A DNA stretch of 40,455 bases from Veillonella caviae (GCF_003992125.1 NZ_RQUY01000019.1:1-40455); one strand, 5' to 3'; shown: positions 16,721 to 27,311, numbered from the stretch's first letter. The notes: generated by a model not told the origin, from the letters alone. Numbers and translations are program-made.

Positions 16721-17782
16721 ATGAGGCGTGTATTATCTTATAGCATAGGATTATTTCTAAGCACTATATTACTTAGTGGTTGTGGATCTAATCAAGAATT
16801 ATCACAAATGCCAGTTAAGGTTAGAACGATGACAGTAGGTGAATCATCAGCCATACAAACTGCAGGATATTCTGGAACTATTCATAATCGGATAGAAACG
16901 AGTTTAGCCTTTCAAGTAGGTGGTCGCATTATTAATAAGTTGGTAAATGTAGGCAGTCCCGTTGAAGCTGGTCAAATCATCGCTGAAATTAACGGTATAG
17001 ATACAGCAAATCAAGTTCAAAATGCACAAGGCGCTGTGGCAGCGGCTCAGTCTGCTTATGAATTAGCAAATACAAATGCACAACGGTATCGTCAGCTCTA
17101 TGCACAACAGGCGGTAAGCAAATTACAATTGGATCAAATGGAGAATCAATTAAATGCCGCACAAGCACAGTTACAACAAGCACAAGCTAATCTCAATTTG
17201 AGCAGCAATCAGAATAGTTACACCAATCTCATAGCACCAGACAGTGGTATTATTACAGCCCTCAATGTGGAAGTAGGCCAAGTGGTAGCAGCAGGACAAA
17301 ATATAGGAACCTTAGCAGCTGGTCACGAGCCAGAGGCAGTGATTTCATTACCAGAACAAGAAATGTCCACAGTCCATGTAGGCAGTACAGCGACGGTGAC
17401 ATTTTGGGCTCTTCCTAATGTAACAGTGCAAGGTATAGTCCGTGAAATATCCCCTGTGCCAGATCCAGTAGCAAGAACCTATACAGTAAAAATTTCTTTG
17501 CAAAACCCTCCACAGGATATTCAACTAGGCATGACCATTAATGCTGTCATTAACAAGCAATCCACAGGCAATATATCTATACCATTAACGGCACTAGTGA
17601 AAGACAAACAAGGAAATAACGCAGTTTACATCATCCGTGACAACAAAGCCCATTTAGTGCCTATTACAACAGGTGATTTTGGCAATAATTCTGTTATTGT
17701 CACTAATGGTCTCGCTAAAGGAGATATAGTTATCACCGCAGGTACACAACAATTACAAGAAGGAACGGCGGTGCAACAATGA
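16721..17782 (+). CDS. RND efflux periplasmic adaptor lipoprotein (membrane fusion protein)
   Basis: A 353-aa adaptor. MRRVLSYSIG... ends in the lipobox LLSGC with lipidated Cys21. A barrel-sandwich half motif near 65-90 reads IINKLVNVGSPVEAGQIIAE, where the glycines form the lipoyl-like hairpin. An alpha-helical hairpin rich in Ala, Gln and Asn covers about 95-150. The second lipoyl half is YTNLIAPDSGIITALNVEVG, then beta-barrel and membrane-proximal domains. AcrA-like proteins link the inner-membrane pump to an outer-membrane TolC channel; no tolC gene is in this window. AAAGGAG precedes the ATG. Its stop overlaps the pump start by 4 nt (ATGA), so translation is coupled. Confidence 0.92.
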   Translation: MRRVLSYSIGLFLSTILLSGCGSNQELSQMPVKVRTMTVGESSAIQTAGYSGTIHNRIETSLAFQVGGRIINKLVNVGSPVEAGQIIAEINGIDTANQVQNAQGAVAAAQSAYELANTNAQRYRQLYAQQAVSKLQLDQMENQLNAAQAQLQQAQANLNLSSNQNSYTNLIAPDSGIITALNVEVGQVVAAGQNIGTLAAGHEPEAVISLPEQEMSTVHVGSTATVTFWALPNVTVQGIVREISPVPDPVARTYTVKISLQNPPQDIQLGMTINAVINKQSTGNISIPLTALVKDKQGNNAVYIIRDNKAHLVPITTGDFGNNSVIVTNGLAKGDIVITAGTQQLQEGTAVQQ

Positions 17783-20700
17783 TGAAAAATTTTAATCTTG
17801 CCGATTGGGCGCTCCGTCACAAATCGATTATTTATTATTTCATTGCTGTATTGATGACATTCGGCATTTTTTCGTACACCCACATGGGACGTATGGAGGA
17901 TCCAGATTTCACCATGCGTACCATGGTGGTCGGCGTATCTTGGCCTGGTGCATCGCCACAACAGATGTCAGACCAAGTAACGGATAAATTAGAAGAAAAA
18001 TTGCGCGATTTGCCCGGCGTGGATTATACGAAATCTTTCACAGATGGCAGTAAATCCGTCATTTACATCAATTTAAAAGAAGATATGCCATCTAGCAAAA
18101 TTCGTCCCGCCTGGGAAGAAGCGCGGAATATGATTACCGACGAGTGGCGGAATTTGCCGTCTGGTGTACAAGGACCTACCATTAACGACAGATTCGACGA
18201 TGTGTACGGCATCATATATGCCGTTACTGGCGATGAATTTAGTTACGAAGAAAAACGGCAACAAGCAGAAGATTTAAAACGCCAATTATTATCTGTACCA
18301 AACGTAAAAAAAATCACCCTCGTAGGGGTGCAAGCAAAATCCTTGGACGTCACCATCAATAAGGATAAATTAGCATCCTATCAGGTGAGCACTCAACAAT
18401 TGTTAACCGCCTTGCGCCAACAAAGTGCTATGGTACCATCTGGCATGATTAATACGGATACAAATAATGTATATATCCGTATTAATGGTGTATTCGATAG
18501 CGTAGATGCAGTGAAGCAAATGCCTATACGTATCAATAACCAAACCTTGCGCCTCGGTGATATGGCGGATGTAAAAATGACCTACCAAGATCCGGCGAGT
18601 CCGCAATTTTACTACGAAGGTAAACCAGCGGTAGGCATCGCCATTTCCATGGACGCTGGCGCCAATAACATCGAGTTTGGCGATGCTATCGATAAAAAAT
18701 TGAGCGAATTGAAAACCACCATTCCTGCAGGCATGACGATCGAGCAAGTATCAAATCAGCCTCACATAGTAAAACAATCTATTGGTGATTTTTCGCAATC
18801 CCTCTTTGAAGCTATCGCCATCGTATTGCTCGTCAGCTTTGCGTCCCTCGGCCTCAGAACGGGCATCGTAGTAGCCCTTACGATTCCTGTAGTAGTATCT
18901 ACCACCTTTATACTCATGTTTGAAAACGGAATTTACCTTCACAAGGTGAGCCTGGGTGCCCTCATTCTCGCGTTAGGCCTCCTCGTAGACGACGCCATTA
19001 TCGTAGTGGAAATGATGAGTGTCAAATTAGAAGAAGGTTTTGACCATTGGAAATCGGCTACCTTTGCTTATGAATCTACAGCATTTCCTATGCTTTCCGG
19101 CACTCTCATTACTTGTGCAGGATTTCTCCCACTCGCCTTGGCAGATGGTATGGTAGCAGAATTTACAAAAACCTTATCTATTGTTGTATTTATAGCTCTC
19201 ATACTTTCTTGGTTCGCATCGGTACTAGTCAGTCCTGTACTAGGTTACAAAATTATTGAAAACAAGGCACCGAAACCTAAATCAGAATGGTCCCGTCGTG
19301 ATCATATTATGCATCGTATGAAAACTGTTTTTTATGATCGTTTTGAAAGTCTCCTTCATTGGGCGCTCAACCATCACAAAACAGTATTAAGTATCACCGT
19401 AGGAGCCTTTGTGCTTTCATTATTATCATTTCCACTCATTAAACAGGAATTTTTCCCATCCTCCACACGAAATGAAATCATCGTATCTATGCAGTTCCCG
19501 CAAAGCTCATCCATCGATTATACGGCAGCGCAAGGGAAAACATTTGACCAATACCTCAAAGGAAACGAACACATTGACTCATTTACGTCCTATGTAGGTC
19601 AAGGGGCACCACGTTTTGTACTCACCTTTGAACCTGAATTGCAACGTGCTAATTTCTTGCAATATATTATCGTCACAAAATCATTAGACCACCGTGACGC
19701 ATTATACACAGAGTTACAAAATTACTTGAACAATGAATATCCATCAGCCCTTGTTAATTTGCAATTCGTTCAAATTGGACCACCTTCAAAATATCCCGTT
19801 ATGCTCCGCATATCTGGTCCTGAATCATCAAAGGTAAAGGACATTGCCAATCAAGTAAAAATGCAAATGCAACAAGATTCAGAATTACATAATATTGCAT
19901 TTGATTGGCCTGATACGGAACCAGTAGCAAAGGTTCACATCGATCCAAACAAGGCTCGATTGCTAGGTATCGATAGCTACGCCGTATCATTGCATTTACA
20001 AAGTTTATTATCCGGGACAAAATCTGGTGAATACTATGAAGGCAATCAAACCATTCCTGTAACTTTCAAATTAGGCGGTAATGAAAGTCACAATCTAGGG
20101 GTTCTTTCATCATTACCAATTCAAACAGGAAATGGTTCCTACGTACCACTCAGTCAAATTGCTACCATTTCAATGGACCAAGAAGAGGGTATTATTTGGC
20201 ATCGCAATATGATGCCTACCATTAGTATTCACGCCAATGTAGGTCCTGGTGTATTAGGCAATGCGAAAACGAAAGAAATTTATAACAACCTCAGTCAATT
20301 ACGACAAGATTTGCCGACTAGTTATACTATTGAATTAGACGGATCCGCTGAAAAAAGTGTGACAGCTATTCAAAAATTACTCATTCCTATACCAATTATG
20401 TTATTCGTCATTATGACGATTTTAATGTTCCAATTGAAAAAAATTCCTCTCATGTGTATGGCATTATTGACTGCCCCTCTAGGATTAATCGGCGTAGTCA
20501 TAGCACTTAACGTGACGAGAACACCATTAGGATTCATGGCTATTCTAGGAATTATCGCCCTTAGCGGTATGATTATTCGAAACTCTATTATTTTATTAGA
20601 CCAAATCGAAATTCACCGCACTCAAGGTCAATCACCGCGAGAAGCTATCATCAGCTCCGCTACCTTGCGTTTTAGACCGATTATGCTCACCGCCATCGCT

Positions 20701-20844
20701 GCCATTATGGGTATGATACCACTCATGGGATCCATATTTTGGAGTCCATTGGCTATCGCCTTTAGTGGGGGATTGTTAGTGGCTACCGTGCTCACACTCA
20801 TCGTGTTGCCGGTTATGTATGCAAGTTTTTACAAAATCGATTAA
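17779..20844 (+). CDS. RND family efflux pump permease (AcrB/MMPL superfamily)
   Basis: A 1021-aa inner-membrane proton antiporter. It has the RND plan: TM1 at about 15-33; a porter domain opening with MEDPDFTMRTMVVGVSWPGA; TM2-6 from about 335, including GALILALGLLVDDAIIVVE, whose Asp pair in TM4 is the proton relay; a second porter domain; and TM8-12 with GFMAILGIIALSGMIIRNSI. The MEDP opening (rather than REYP) and the SQLR/adaptor pairing place it with the more divergent RND pumps of the swrC/czcA-like broad group, so the substrate (drugs, lipids or dyes) is uncertain. ATG 17779 overlaps the adaptor stop; ATG 17782 is also possible. Full length. Confidence 0.93.
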   Translation: MMKNFNLADWALRHKSIIYYFIAVLMTFGIFSYTHMGRMEDPDFTMRTMVVGVSWPGASPQQMSDQVTDKLEEKLRDLPGVDYTKSFTDGSKSVIYINLKEDMPSSKIRPAWEEARNMITDEWRNLPSGVQGPTINDRFDDVYGIIYAVTGDEFSYEEKRQQAEDLKRQLLSVPNVKKITLVGVQAKSLDVTINKDKLASYQVSTQQLLTALRQQSAMVPSGMINTDTNNVYIRINGVFDSVDAVKQMPIRINNQTLRLGDMADVKMTYQDPASPQFYYEGKPAVGIAISMDAGANNIEFGDAIDKKLSELKTTIPAGMTIEQVSNQPHIVKQSIGDFSQSLFEAIAIVLLVSFASLGLRTGIVVALTIPVVVSTTFILMFENGIYLHKVSLGALILALGLLVDDAIIVVEMMSVKLEEGFDHWKSATFAYESTAFPMLSGTLITCAGFLPLALADGMVAEFTKTLSIVVFIALILSWFASVLVSPVLGYKIIENKAPKPKSEWSRRDHIMHRMKTVFYDRFESLLHWALNHHKTVLSITVGAFVLSLLSFPLIKQEFFPSSTRNEIIVSMQFPQSSSIDYTAAQGKTFDQYLKGNEHIDSFTSYVGQGAPRFVLTFEPELQRANFLQYIIVTKSLDHRDALYTELQNYLNNEYPSALVNLQFVQIGPPSKYPVMLRISGPESSKVKDIANQVKMQMQQDSELHNIAFDWPDTEPVAKVHIDPNKARLLGIDSYAVSLHLQSLLSGTKSGEYYEGNQTIPVTFKLGGNESHNLGVLSSLPIQTGNGSYVPLSQIATISMDQEEGIIWHRNMMPTISIHANVGPGVLGNAKTKEIYNNLSQLRQDLPTSYTIELDGSAEKSVTAIQKLLIPIPIMLFVIMTILMFQLKKIPLMCMALLTAPLGLIGVVIALNVTRTPLGFMAILGIIALSGMIIRNSIILLDQIEIHRTQGQSPREAIISSATLRFRPIMLTAIAAIMGMIPLMGSIFWSPLAIAFSGGLLVATVLTLIVLPVMYASFYKID

Positions 20845-20853
20845 AACGCCTAG

Positions 20854-21118
20854 GATTTGTTGGGCATAAACAATTCTATAATATAAGTAATGAAAGATAG
20901 ATTTCCCCCTTTTCGCTCCATACGCTTAACGCACATTCGTGCTACGTATAAGTAGGGTGTGAGGCAGCAGAGGAGCGTAGTGACGCATGAAGCCCACACA
21001 TCACTTAATTCTGAGCGTAAGATTTTGCAAAGCAAAATCCACAGCGAAGATAAAGTCGCTAAAAGGGGGAAATCTATCTTTTCATTTTACAGTATATATA
21101 AATTAGTCCCAACAAATC
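20854..21118. repeat. Palindromic element A (conserved core, nested arms, extra hairpins)
   Basis: Outer arms GATTTGTTGGG (20854-20864) and CCCAACAAATC (21108-21118) enclose a perfect 21-bp stem (20893-20913 with 21061-21081). Inside lies the family core starting TACGCTTAACG (20921) and ending GCTACGTA (20948). Unlike the other copies, about 110 nt of additional small hairpins follow the core (GATTTTGC/GCAAAATC, AGCGA/TCGCT, GCGT/ACGC). It fills the 382-nt gap 20845-21226. Frames across it (such as 20959-21336) have no coding signs. Confidence 0.8.
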
Positions 21119-21226
21119 ACTTACGTCAGCGGCCTTTTACTCTCGGAAAGAGGGGTCTATTAGTTGGTAGTATACATTCTTTTTCTTTTGGTGATTATCA
21201 TTTGTTTGCAGTAGCATTTTGTATTA

Positions 21227-21646
21227 TTAAATATATTCCTCAAAGTATTGTAAGGTACTGTATTCTACAAGTTGTTTGTTATGATTTTTTGTTAAATCTA
21301 GTTTCGCTTTTTTATATAATTTTATATATGATATAAATTTAGATTTTAAAATATATTCTTTACCTTTTAATGCATTAAATTCTTCTTGTCTAATAGTAGC
21401 TGGAACTGTTTGATTTGACTCAGATATAGGAACTGCTTTAGTTAAATCAATACCACAATTATTAATTTTATCAGTCCATTGTACAAATTTATGTTTTATA
21501 TTAGACCTTAATGGTAAGGCCCATAATTGATGATTAATGGATATAACAATTTGGGCATAAGGTCTTTCCATTTTATTTTCTATTTCTGGATATGAAGATT
21601 TTGGATATGTATTATAAAAGCTTTTTGTTAAGTATATAAATTTCAT
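21227..21646 (-). CDS. Type III toxin-antitoxin toxin (ToxN/TenpN-like endoribonuclease)
   Basis: A 139-aa protein. ATG 21646 is chosen (AGGGAG 8 nt upstream) over TTG 21652. Features fit the smaller TenpN/CptN branch of ToxN-like RNases: an N-terminal MKFIYLTKSFYNTYP, RPYAQIVISINHQLWALPLRS near 28-50 with the strand-loop common to the family, HKFVQWTDKINNCGIDLTKA, and a Lys-rich helical C-terminus ending YSTLQYFEEYI. The decisive evidence is context: it is preceded by two perfect 48-bp repeats able to form H-type pseudoknots, then a terminator, exactly the type III layout in which a repeat RNA inhibits the RNase. Such systems act in phage defence by abortive infection. The subfamily is inferred from memory of motifs. 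Confidence 0.82.
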   Translation of the reverse strand: MKFIYLTKSFYNTYPKSSYPEIENKMERPYAQIVISINHQLWALPLRSNIKHKFVQWTDKINNCGIDLTKAVPISESNQTVPATIRQEEFNALKGKEYILKSKFISYIKLYKKAKLDLTKNHNKQLVEYSTLQYFEEYI

Positions 21647-21675
21647 AATCAAATCTCCCTCTCAAAATATATAGC

Positions 21676-21709
21676 AAAACCCCCAATGTAAACTTACAAA
21701 GGGGGTTTT
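21676..21709 (-). terminator. Terminator between antitoxin repeats and toxin gene
   Basis: On the minus strand AAAACCCCC (21709-21701) pairs with GGGGGTTTT (21684-21676), with an inner TGTAA/TTACA helix. Its place between repeat RNA and toxin is the type III arrangement, where partial read-through sets the RNA-to-toxin ratio. Confidence 0.88.
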
Positions 21710-21714
21710 ACTCT

Positions 21715-21810
21715 ATTGAGCTTTCTTTTTTTTACGTGGCACGCTCTATGACCACCTCTTCAATTGAGCTTTCTTTTTTTTACGTGGCACGCTCTATGAC
21801 CACCTCTTCA
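21715..21810 (-). ncRNA. Type III antitoxin RNA: two perfect 48-nt repeats
   Basis: The copies occupy 21810-21763 and 21762-21715 and are identical. Within each unit (minus strand), GTGG pairs with CCAC. The loop sequence GAGC pairs with GCTC near the unit's 3' end across a linker of eight A's, giving an H-type pseudoknot like ToxI/CptI. A-rich linkers are where ToxN-type enzymes cut their precursor. A consensus promoter ends right before the first repeat. Confidence 0.85.
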
Positions 21811-21815
21811 CTGTT

Positions 21816-21845
21816 ATTATATAATGGTATAAAACAAATTATCAA
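21816..21845 (-). promoter_or_regulatory. Promoter of the type III toxin-antitoxin locus
   Basis: On the minus strand, -35 TTGATA (21845-21840), an 18-nt spacer and -10 TATAAT (21821-21816). The expected start near 21809 coincides with the first repeat, so the transcript would begin with the antitoxin RNA. Confidence 0.8.
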
Positions 21846-21922
21846 TAGGCTTATAAAAATATCTATAAAATACGATTTATATATATTAATAAACTTCAAT
21901 ATATAATTAAATTTTCTCTATT

Positions 21923-22240
21923 TTATATAACAACCGCAGTTCCAGTGCATGTAACCATTAACATACCTCCATCTTGACCTAGTGTATTGTATTGCACAGA
22001 TACGCCAATAACTGCATTAGCACCGATTTTTTGAGCTCTATCAGCCATTTCATCAAGAGCTGCTTGACGAGCTTTCATCAATGAATTTTCGTAGCTACCG
22101 CTGCGACCACCAATTACGTCACGGATGCCGGACATAAAATCTTTAAGGAAATTACGGCCTTCAACGACTTCACCAAATACAATGCCTTTATATTCTTTTA
22201 CATCATGACCTTCTACGTTCATTGTAGTTGTAATAATCAT
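21923..22240 (-). CDS. YbjQ family heavy-metal-binding-domain protein (DUF74)
   Basis: A 105-aa protein that matches the YbjQ/UPF0145 family end to end. It has EYKGIVFGEVVEGRNFLKDF, GRSGSYENSLMKARQAALDEM, and GANAVIGVSVQYNTLG with a C-terminal VTCTGTAVVI strand. The fold forms a pentameric ring in solved family structures, and the true role is not established. AAAGGAG precedes the ATG. It is a single gene whose upstream region carries two 28-bp palindromes overlapping a consensus promoter, so expression is probably tightly controlled. Confidence 0.92.
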   Translation of the reverse strand: MIITTTMNVEGHDVKEYKGIVFGEVVEGRNFLKDFMSGIRDVIGGRSGSYENSLMKARQAALDEMADRAQKIGANAVIGVSVQYNTLGQDGGMLMVTCTGTAVVI

Positions 22241-22254
22241 AATTTTCTCCTTTC

Positions 22255-22332
22255 ATGTTCAAAAATCCCATATTTTGAACATCATTTACTAAATTATACC
22301 AATCATGTTCAAAAAATCAAAATTTTGAACAT
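22255..22332 (-). promoter_or_regulatory. ybjQ promoter with twin palindromic operators
   Basis: Two 28-bp palindromes of the form ATGTTCAAAA...TTTTGAACAT lie at 22255-22282 and 22305-22332, with starts exactly 50 bp apart. A promoter reads toward ybjQ: -35 TTGATT (22320-22315, inside the distal palindrome), a 16-nt spacer, and -10 TATAAT (22298-22293, between the palindromes). The proximal palindrome covers the start region. This is a classical two-site repressor layout. The regulator is unknown. Confidence 0.65.
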
Positions 22333-22347
22333 AAAATATACAATATG

Positions 22348-22426
22348 AAATAATACCCTCTTTTTCGCTCCATACGCTTACGGCCTAAAGGCCTACGTAA
22401 AGTCGCGAGAAAAGAGGGTATTATTT
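22348..22426. repeat. Palindromic element B (compact copy)
   Basis: A perfect 17-bp outer stem (AATAATACCCTCTTTT type; 22348-22364 with 22410-22426) encloses the family core TACGCTTACGG...CCTACGTA (22373-22399), whose inner stem is GGCC/GGCC. It lies between the ybjQ promoter and the 3' end of the permease gene and could act as its terminator. Confidence 0.8.
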
Positions 22427-22461
22427 AGTATTACTAGTATATAATTTATTAAAACTATATT

Positions 22462-24006
22462 TTATTTTTCAAAATCTCTGTCTAAGTTAACTTCTTTTAA
22501 AGGCACTAATTTAGTTTTCTTCGTATATTTATATCCCAAGTACACTGCAAAGAATACAGGTAAACCGATATAGGCTACGGATACACCGTACCAGTCGATG
22601 GTATCACCCATGAAAGCGGAGTAGTTTTGGCCTGCAATGATGAATATACAGAGAATAAACGCCAAAATTGGTCCAAATGGGAATAGAGATGCTTTGAATG
22701 GCAATTCGCTAAGATTTTTACCTTGGGCTTTAAAAGCACGACGGAAACGATAGTGAGCCACTGCAATGCCTACCCAAGCGATGAAACCAGACATACCAGA
22801 AATATTAACAATCCAGTTATACGCTGTACCTTCACCGATAAAGCTAGTTAAGAAGGCAAATAAACCAATAGCTGTTGTGATAATCAATGCTGGCACAGGC
22901 ACGCCTTTTTTGTTCAATTTAGCAAATATTTGTGGCGCTTGTCCTTCTTTTGCTAATGCATACAGCATACGTGTAGAGGAATATAAGCCAGAGTTACCAG
23001 CAGATAATACAGCTGTCAAAATAATGGCATTAATAAAGCTAGCAGCGAAAGAGAATCCAAAGCGGTCAAATACGAGAGTAAATGGGCTAATGGATACATT
23101 TTCTACACTAGAATTTAACAAATTCGGATCCGTATAAGGAATGAGGAAACCGATAACTGTAAAAGCACCAATATAGAATAGTAAAATGCGCCAGAAAATA
23201 GAATTAATAGCTTTTGGTACATTTTTTTCTGGTTCTTCAGCTTCGCCAGCGGCTACGCCAATGAGCTCTGTTCCTTGGAATGAGAACCCAGCTACCATAA
23301 AAATAGCTAATATGGAACCCCAGCCACCAACAAATGGCGCTTCTCCTGTGGTCCAATTTTCAAATCCCGGAGATGTACCACCAATACCAAAAATGAGCAT
23401 AAAGCCACAGAAAAGGAATACAAAAACGGTGATAACCTTAATAGATGAAAAAATATATTCGCTTTCACCAAAGGCGCGAGTAGATAAATAATTCAATCCA
23501 AATAGAAGCAATAGAAATAAAGCGGACCAAACGATGGCAGGTACATCAGGAAACCAATATTTCATAATGAGAGCCCCTGCCAATACTTCAGCAGCTAATG
23601 TAATAGCCCAGTTAAACCAGTAATTCCATCCCAATGCAAATCCGAATGCAGGGTCAACATAGCGTTTTGCATAGGTTCCGAAAGAACCAGGTATGGGCAA
23701 ATAGGTAGCCATTTCGCCGAGAGATGTCATAAGAAAATATACCATAATACCAATTAGGCAATATGCCACAAGGGCACCACCAGGACCAGCAGTACTTACT
23801 ACTTCACCGCCGGCCACGAATAAACCTGTACCGATGGCGCCACCTAAGGCGATCATATTCATATGACGAGCTTTGAGAGAACGTTTTAAATGTTGTTCCG
23901 TATTCGATGTGTATTCAACATTTGGATTCGTTATCGTTTGATTCGATTGTGTCGAATGTTGAGACAAATTAGTCACACTTGTTTGATTATCATTTTGATT
24001 AGCCAT
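22462..24006 (-). CDS. Amino acid permease, APC family (LysP-like)
   Basis: A 514-aa permease with 12 predicted membrane helices. The AAT-family signature is clear: LKRSLKARHMNMIALGGAIG then TGLFVAGG in TM1, YLPIPGSFGTYAKRYVDPAFG after TM2, and GWNYWFNWAITLAAE in TM3. GFSFQGTELIGVAAGEAEEP in TM6 and NSGLYSSTRMLYALAKEGQAP after TM8 are the usual loop motifs. Family members import lysine or other amino acids by proton symport; exact specificity is uncertain. The start is ATG 24006, because AAAAGGAG sits 6 nt upstream of it but abuts ATG 24012. Only 12 nt separate it from the gyrB stop, so it probably rides on the gyrB transcript, an unusual partner. Confidence 0.92.
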   Translation of the reverse strand: MANQNDNQTSVTNLSQHSTQSNQTITNPNVEYTSNTEQHLKRSLKARHMNMIALGGAIGTGLFVAGGEVVSTAGPGGALVAYCLIGIMVYFLMTSLGEMATYLPIPGSFGTYAKRYVDPAFGFALGWNYWFNWAITLAAEVLAGALIMKYWFPDVPAIVWSALFLLLLFGLNYLSTRAFGESEYIFSSIKVITVFVFLFCGFMLIFGIGGTSPGFENWTTGEAPFVGGWGSILAIFMVAGFSFQGTELIGVAAGEAEEPEKNVPKAINSIFWRILLFYIGAFTVIGFLIPYTDPNLLNSSVENVSISPFTLVFDRFGFSFAASFINAIILTAVLSAGNSGLYSSTRMLYALAKEGQAPQIFAKLNKKGVPVPALIITTAIGLFAFLTSFIGEGTAYNWIVNISGMSGFIAWVGIAVAHYRFRRAFKAQGKNLSELPFKASLFPFGPILAFILCIFIIAGQNYSAFMGDTIDWYGVSVAYIGLPVFFAVYLGYKYTKKTKLVPLKEVNLDRDFEK

Positions 24007-24018
24007 ACGCATCTCCTT

Positions 24019-26001
<1,983 letters not shown>

Positions 26002-26125
26002 CTATATATCCCATCATATAGGGAATTACTTTTCTTTTGGTGAAAACTAGTTCTCTACGTCTTTTTTTATGATATATCACTGTAGATCCTTATCCACTTC
26101 CACCTTGATGATTAAATCCCAATAT

Positions 26126-26380
26126 CTACCATTGCCGCGGATGCAATAATCCATAAAACTCAACAATTCGTTTTTGCAATGTTTTTAGTGAAATCCCAGA
26201 AGCATACACTACATCATCAGTAATAATATAAGTTTTCACATCCTCTGGTTCCACCATATATATAATCTCTCCATCATAATGAGCGATAGGACTCTTTTTT
26301 AATTCATCTCCCTTAGCATGCACCATAGTGATGATAGCACCCATAGGAATACTCACATTATCGCCAATATGTACGTACAT
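26126..26380 (-). CDS. remB: RemB/YaaB-like extracellular matrix regulator (DUF370)
   Basis: An 84-aa DUF370 protein: MYVHIGDNVSIPMGAIITMV at the start and IITDDVVYASGISLKTLQKR at the end match the RemA/RemB family. It occupies the yaaB (remB) position between recF and gyrB as in Bacillus subtilis, where Rem proteins affect matrix gene expression. Whether it binds DNA here is not known. AAAGGAG lies within the end of the preceding gene, and only one base separates its ATG from that gene's TAA, so the two are translationally linked. The symbol is by homology and position. Confidence 0.85.
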   Translation of the reverse strand: MYVHIGDNVSIPMGAIITMVHAKGDELKKSPIAHYDGEIIYMVEPEDVKTYIITDDVVYASGISLKTLQKRIVEFYGLLHPRQW

Positions 26381-26381
26381 A

Positions 26382-27311
26382 TTACTCCTTTATTTCCTCA
26401 GGAATATCTTCCCATTCGTTAAACCCACGAAGAGCATTAATTTCCTTTTGTTTTTCTTCACTCAAAAATTTAGACCTATATTTATGGCATAAATTGATAA
26501 CATGTTGATCCGTTAATTCCTCCGGCCGTTTATGAGTAATGAGCATGGCCGCCATATACATATGATTACGGCTAGTCGATCCTTTATAGATTTTATCTAA
26601 ATAAAAATAAATAAGTTCACGTACAGCGGTAGCAAATTCTATAAAACTGCACGGTACATGAGGCATACAATCATTATATTTACAATAAGGATACTTCCGC
26701 ACATACTCTTTAATGCGCTTAATCTTAGCGCGGGCTATATCATACTCACAGGATACACAATATGTTGTGTTTCTCTCCATCAACACATGACAACGATGAC
26801 ATCTGTGAAAGCCTTGCTTTTCTAAATGGATTTCTTTTTTCCGCCGATTAATAAGCAATGTGCGAAAAGCGTCTTTTAGTTTTTTATCCTTCGCATTATC
26901 TACAAGGGTATCAATATTCTCCATATCTTCATCGGAAATGGAAATATTACCCCTATTAATAAAGCCATTCGCCTTTTTTTTAATTTCAAAATCCAATGGT
27001 TCTTGAGGATTAGCTTTCACATAACTCTGACGATGCATGATGAGGCGCATATCTGTAATAATCTCTGATTTATAATAATCATTGATATGTTGAAGTATGC
27101 GTTTCTGACTCATCTTAATTTCCTGCATCCATTGCGAAGTATCGGCACTGATGATAATATGCGGTGGTTTAATATCGATAATACGCGTATGTGCAGCGAT
27201 AACGGGGCCCACTACATCTTTCCAATGGTGGGTAATACTATGTAATTTAAATTCTTCCAATAGACCCAATTTACTAAGACCCTTGGCCATATAAATATCA
27301 ATAGTATCCAT
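26382..27311 (-). CDS. DciA-domain (DUF721) protein with zinc ribbon, likely helicase loader
   Basis: A 309-aa protein. Residues about 5-105 form a DUF721/DciA domain (LSKLGLLEEFKLHSITHHWK with the conserved Trp, VVGPVIAAHTRIIDIKP, and HIIISADTSQWMQEIK). DciA is the ancestral loader of the DnaB replicative helicase. Residues about 110-165 are linker. A four-Cys zinc ribbon follows near 170-190 (CHRCHVLMERNTTYCVSC), then about 120 residues I cannot assign, with further Cys (YCKYNDC). Ordinary DciA proteins are 90-190 aa, so the zinc ribbon and C-terminus are extra. It lies between recF and remB in the origin operon, which fits a replication role. Confidence 0.8.
   Translation of the reverse strand: MDTIDIYMAKGLSKLGLLEEFKLHSITHHWKDVVGPVIAAHTRIIDIKPPHIIISADTSQWMQEIKMSQKRILQHINDYYKSEIITDMRLIMHRQSYVKANPQEPLDFEIKKKANGFINRGNISISDEDMENIDTLVDNAKDKKLKDAFRTLLINRRKKEIHLEKQGFHRCHRCHVLMERNTTYCVSCEYDIARAKIKRIKEYVRKYPYCKYNDCMPHVPCSFIEFATAVRELIYFYLDKIYKGSTSRNHMYMAAMLITHKRPEELTDQHVINLCHKYRSKFLSEEKQKEINALRGFNEWEDIPEEIKE

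Noticed and set aside
20959-21336. 125-aa plus-strand open frame
   Set aside because: Runs through palindromic element A and antisense to the toxin gene; no ribosome site.
21715-21810. CRISPR array
   Set aside because: The two 48-bp units are directly adjacent with no spacers and fold as pseudoknots in front of a ToxN-like gene.
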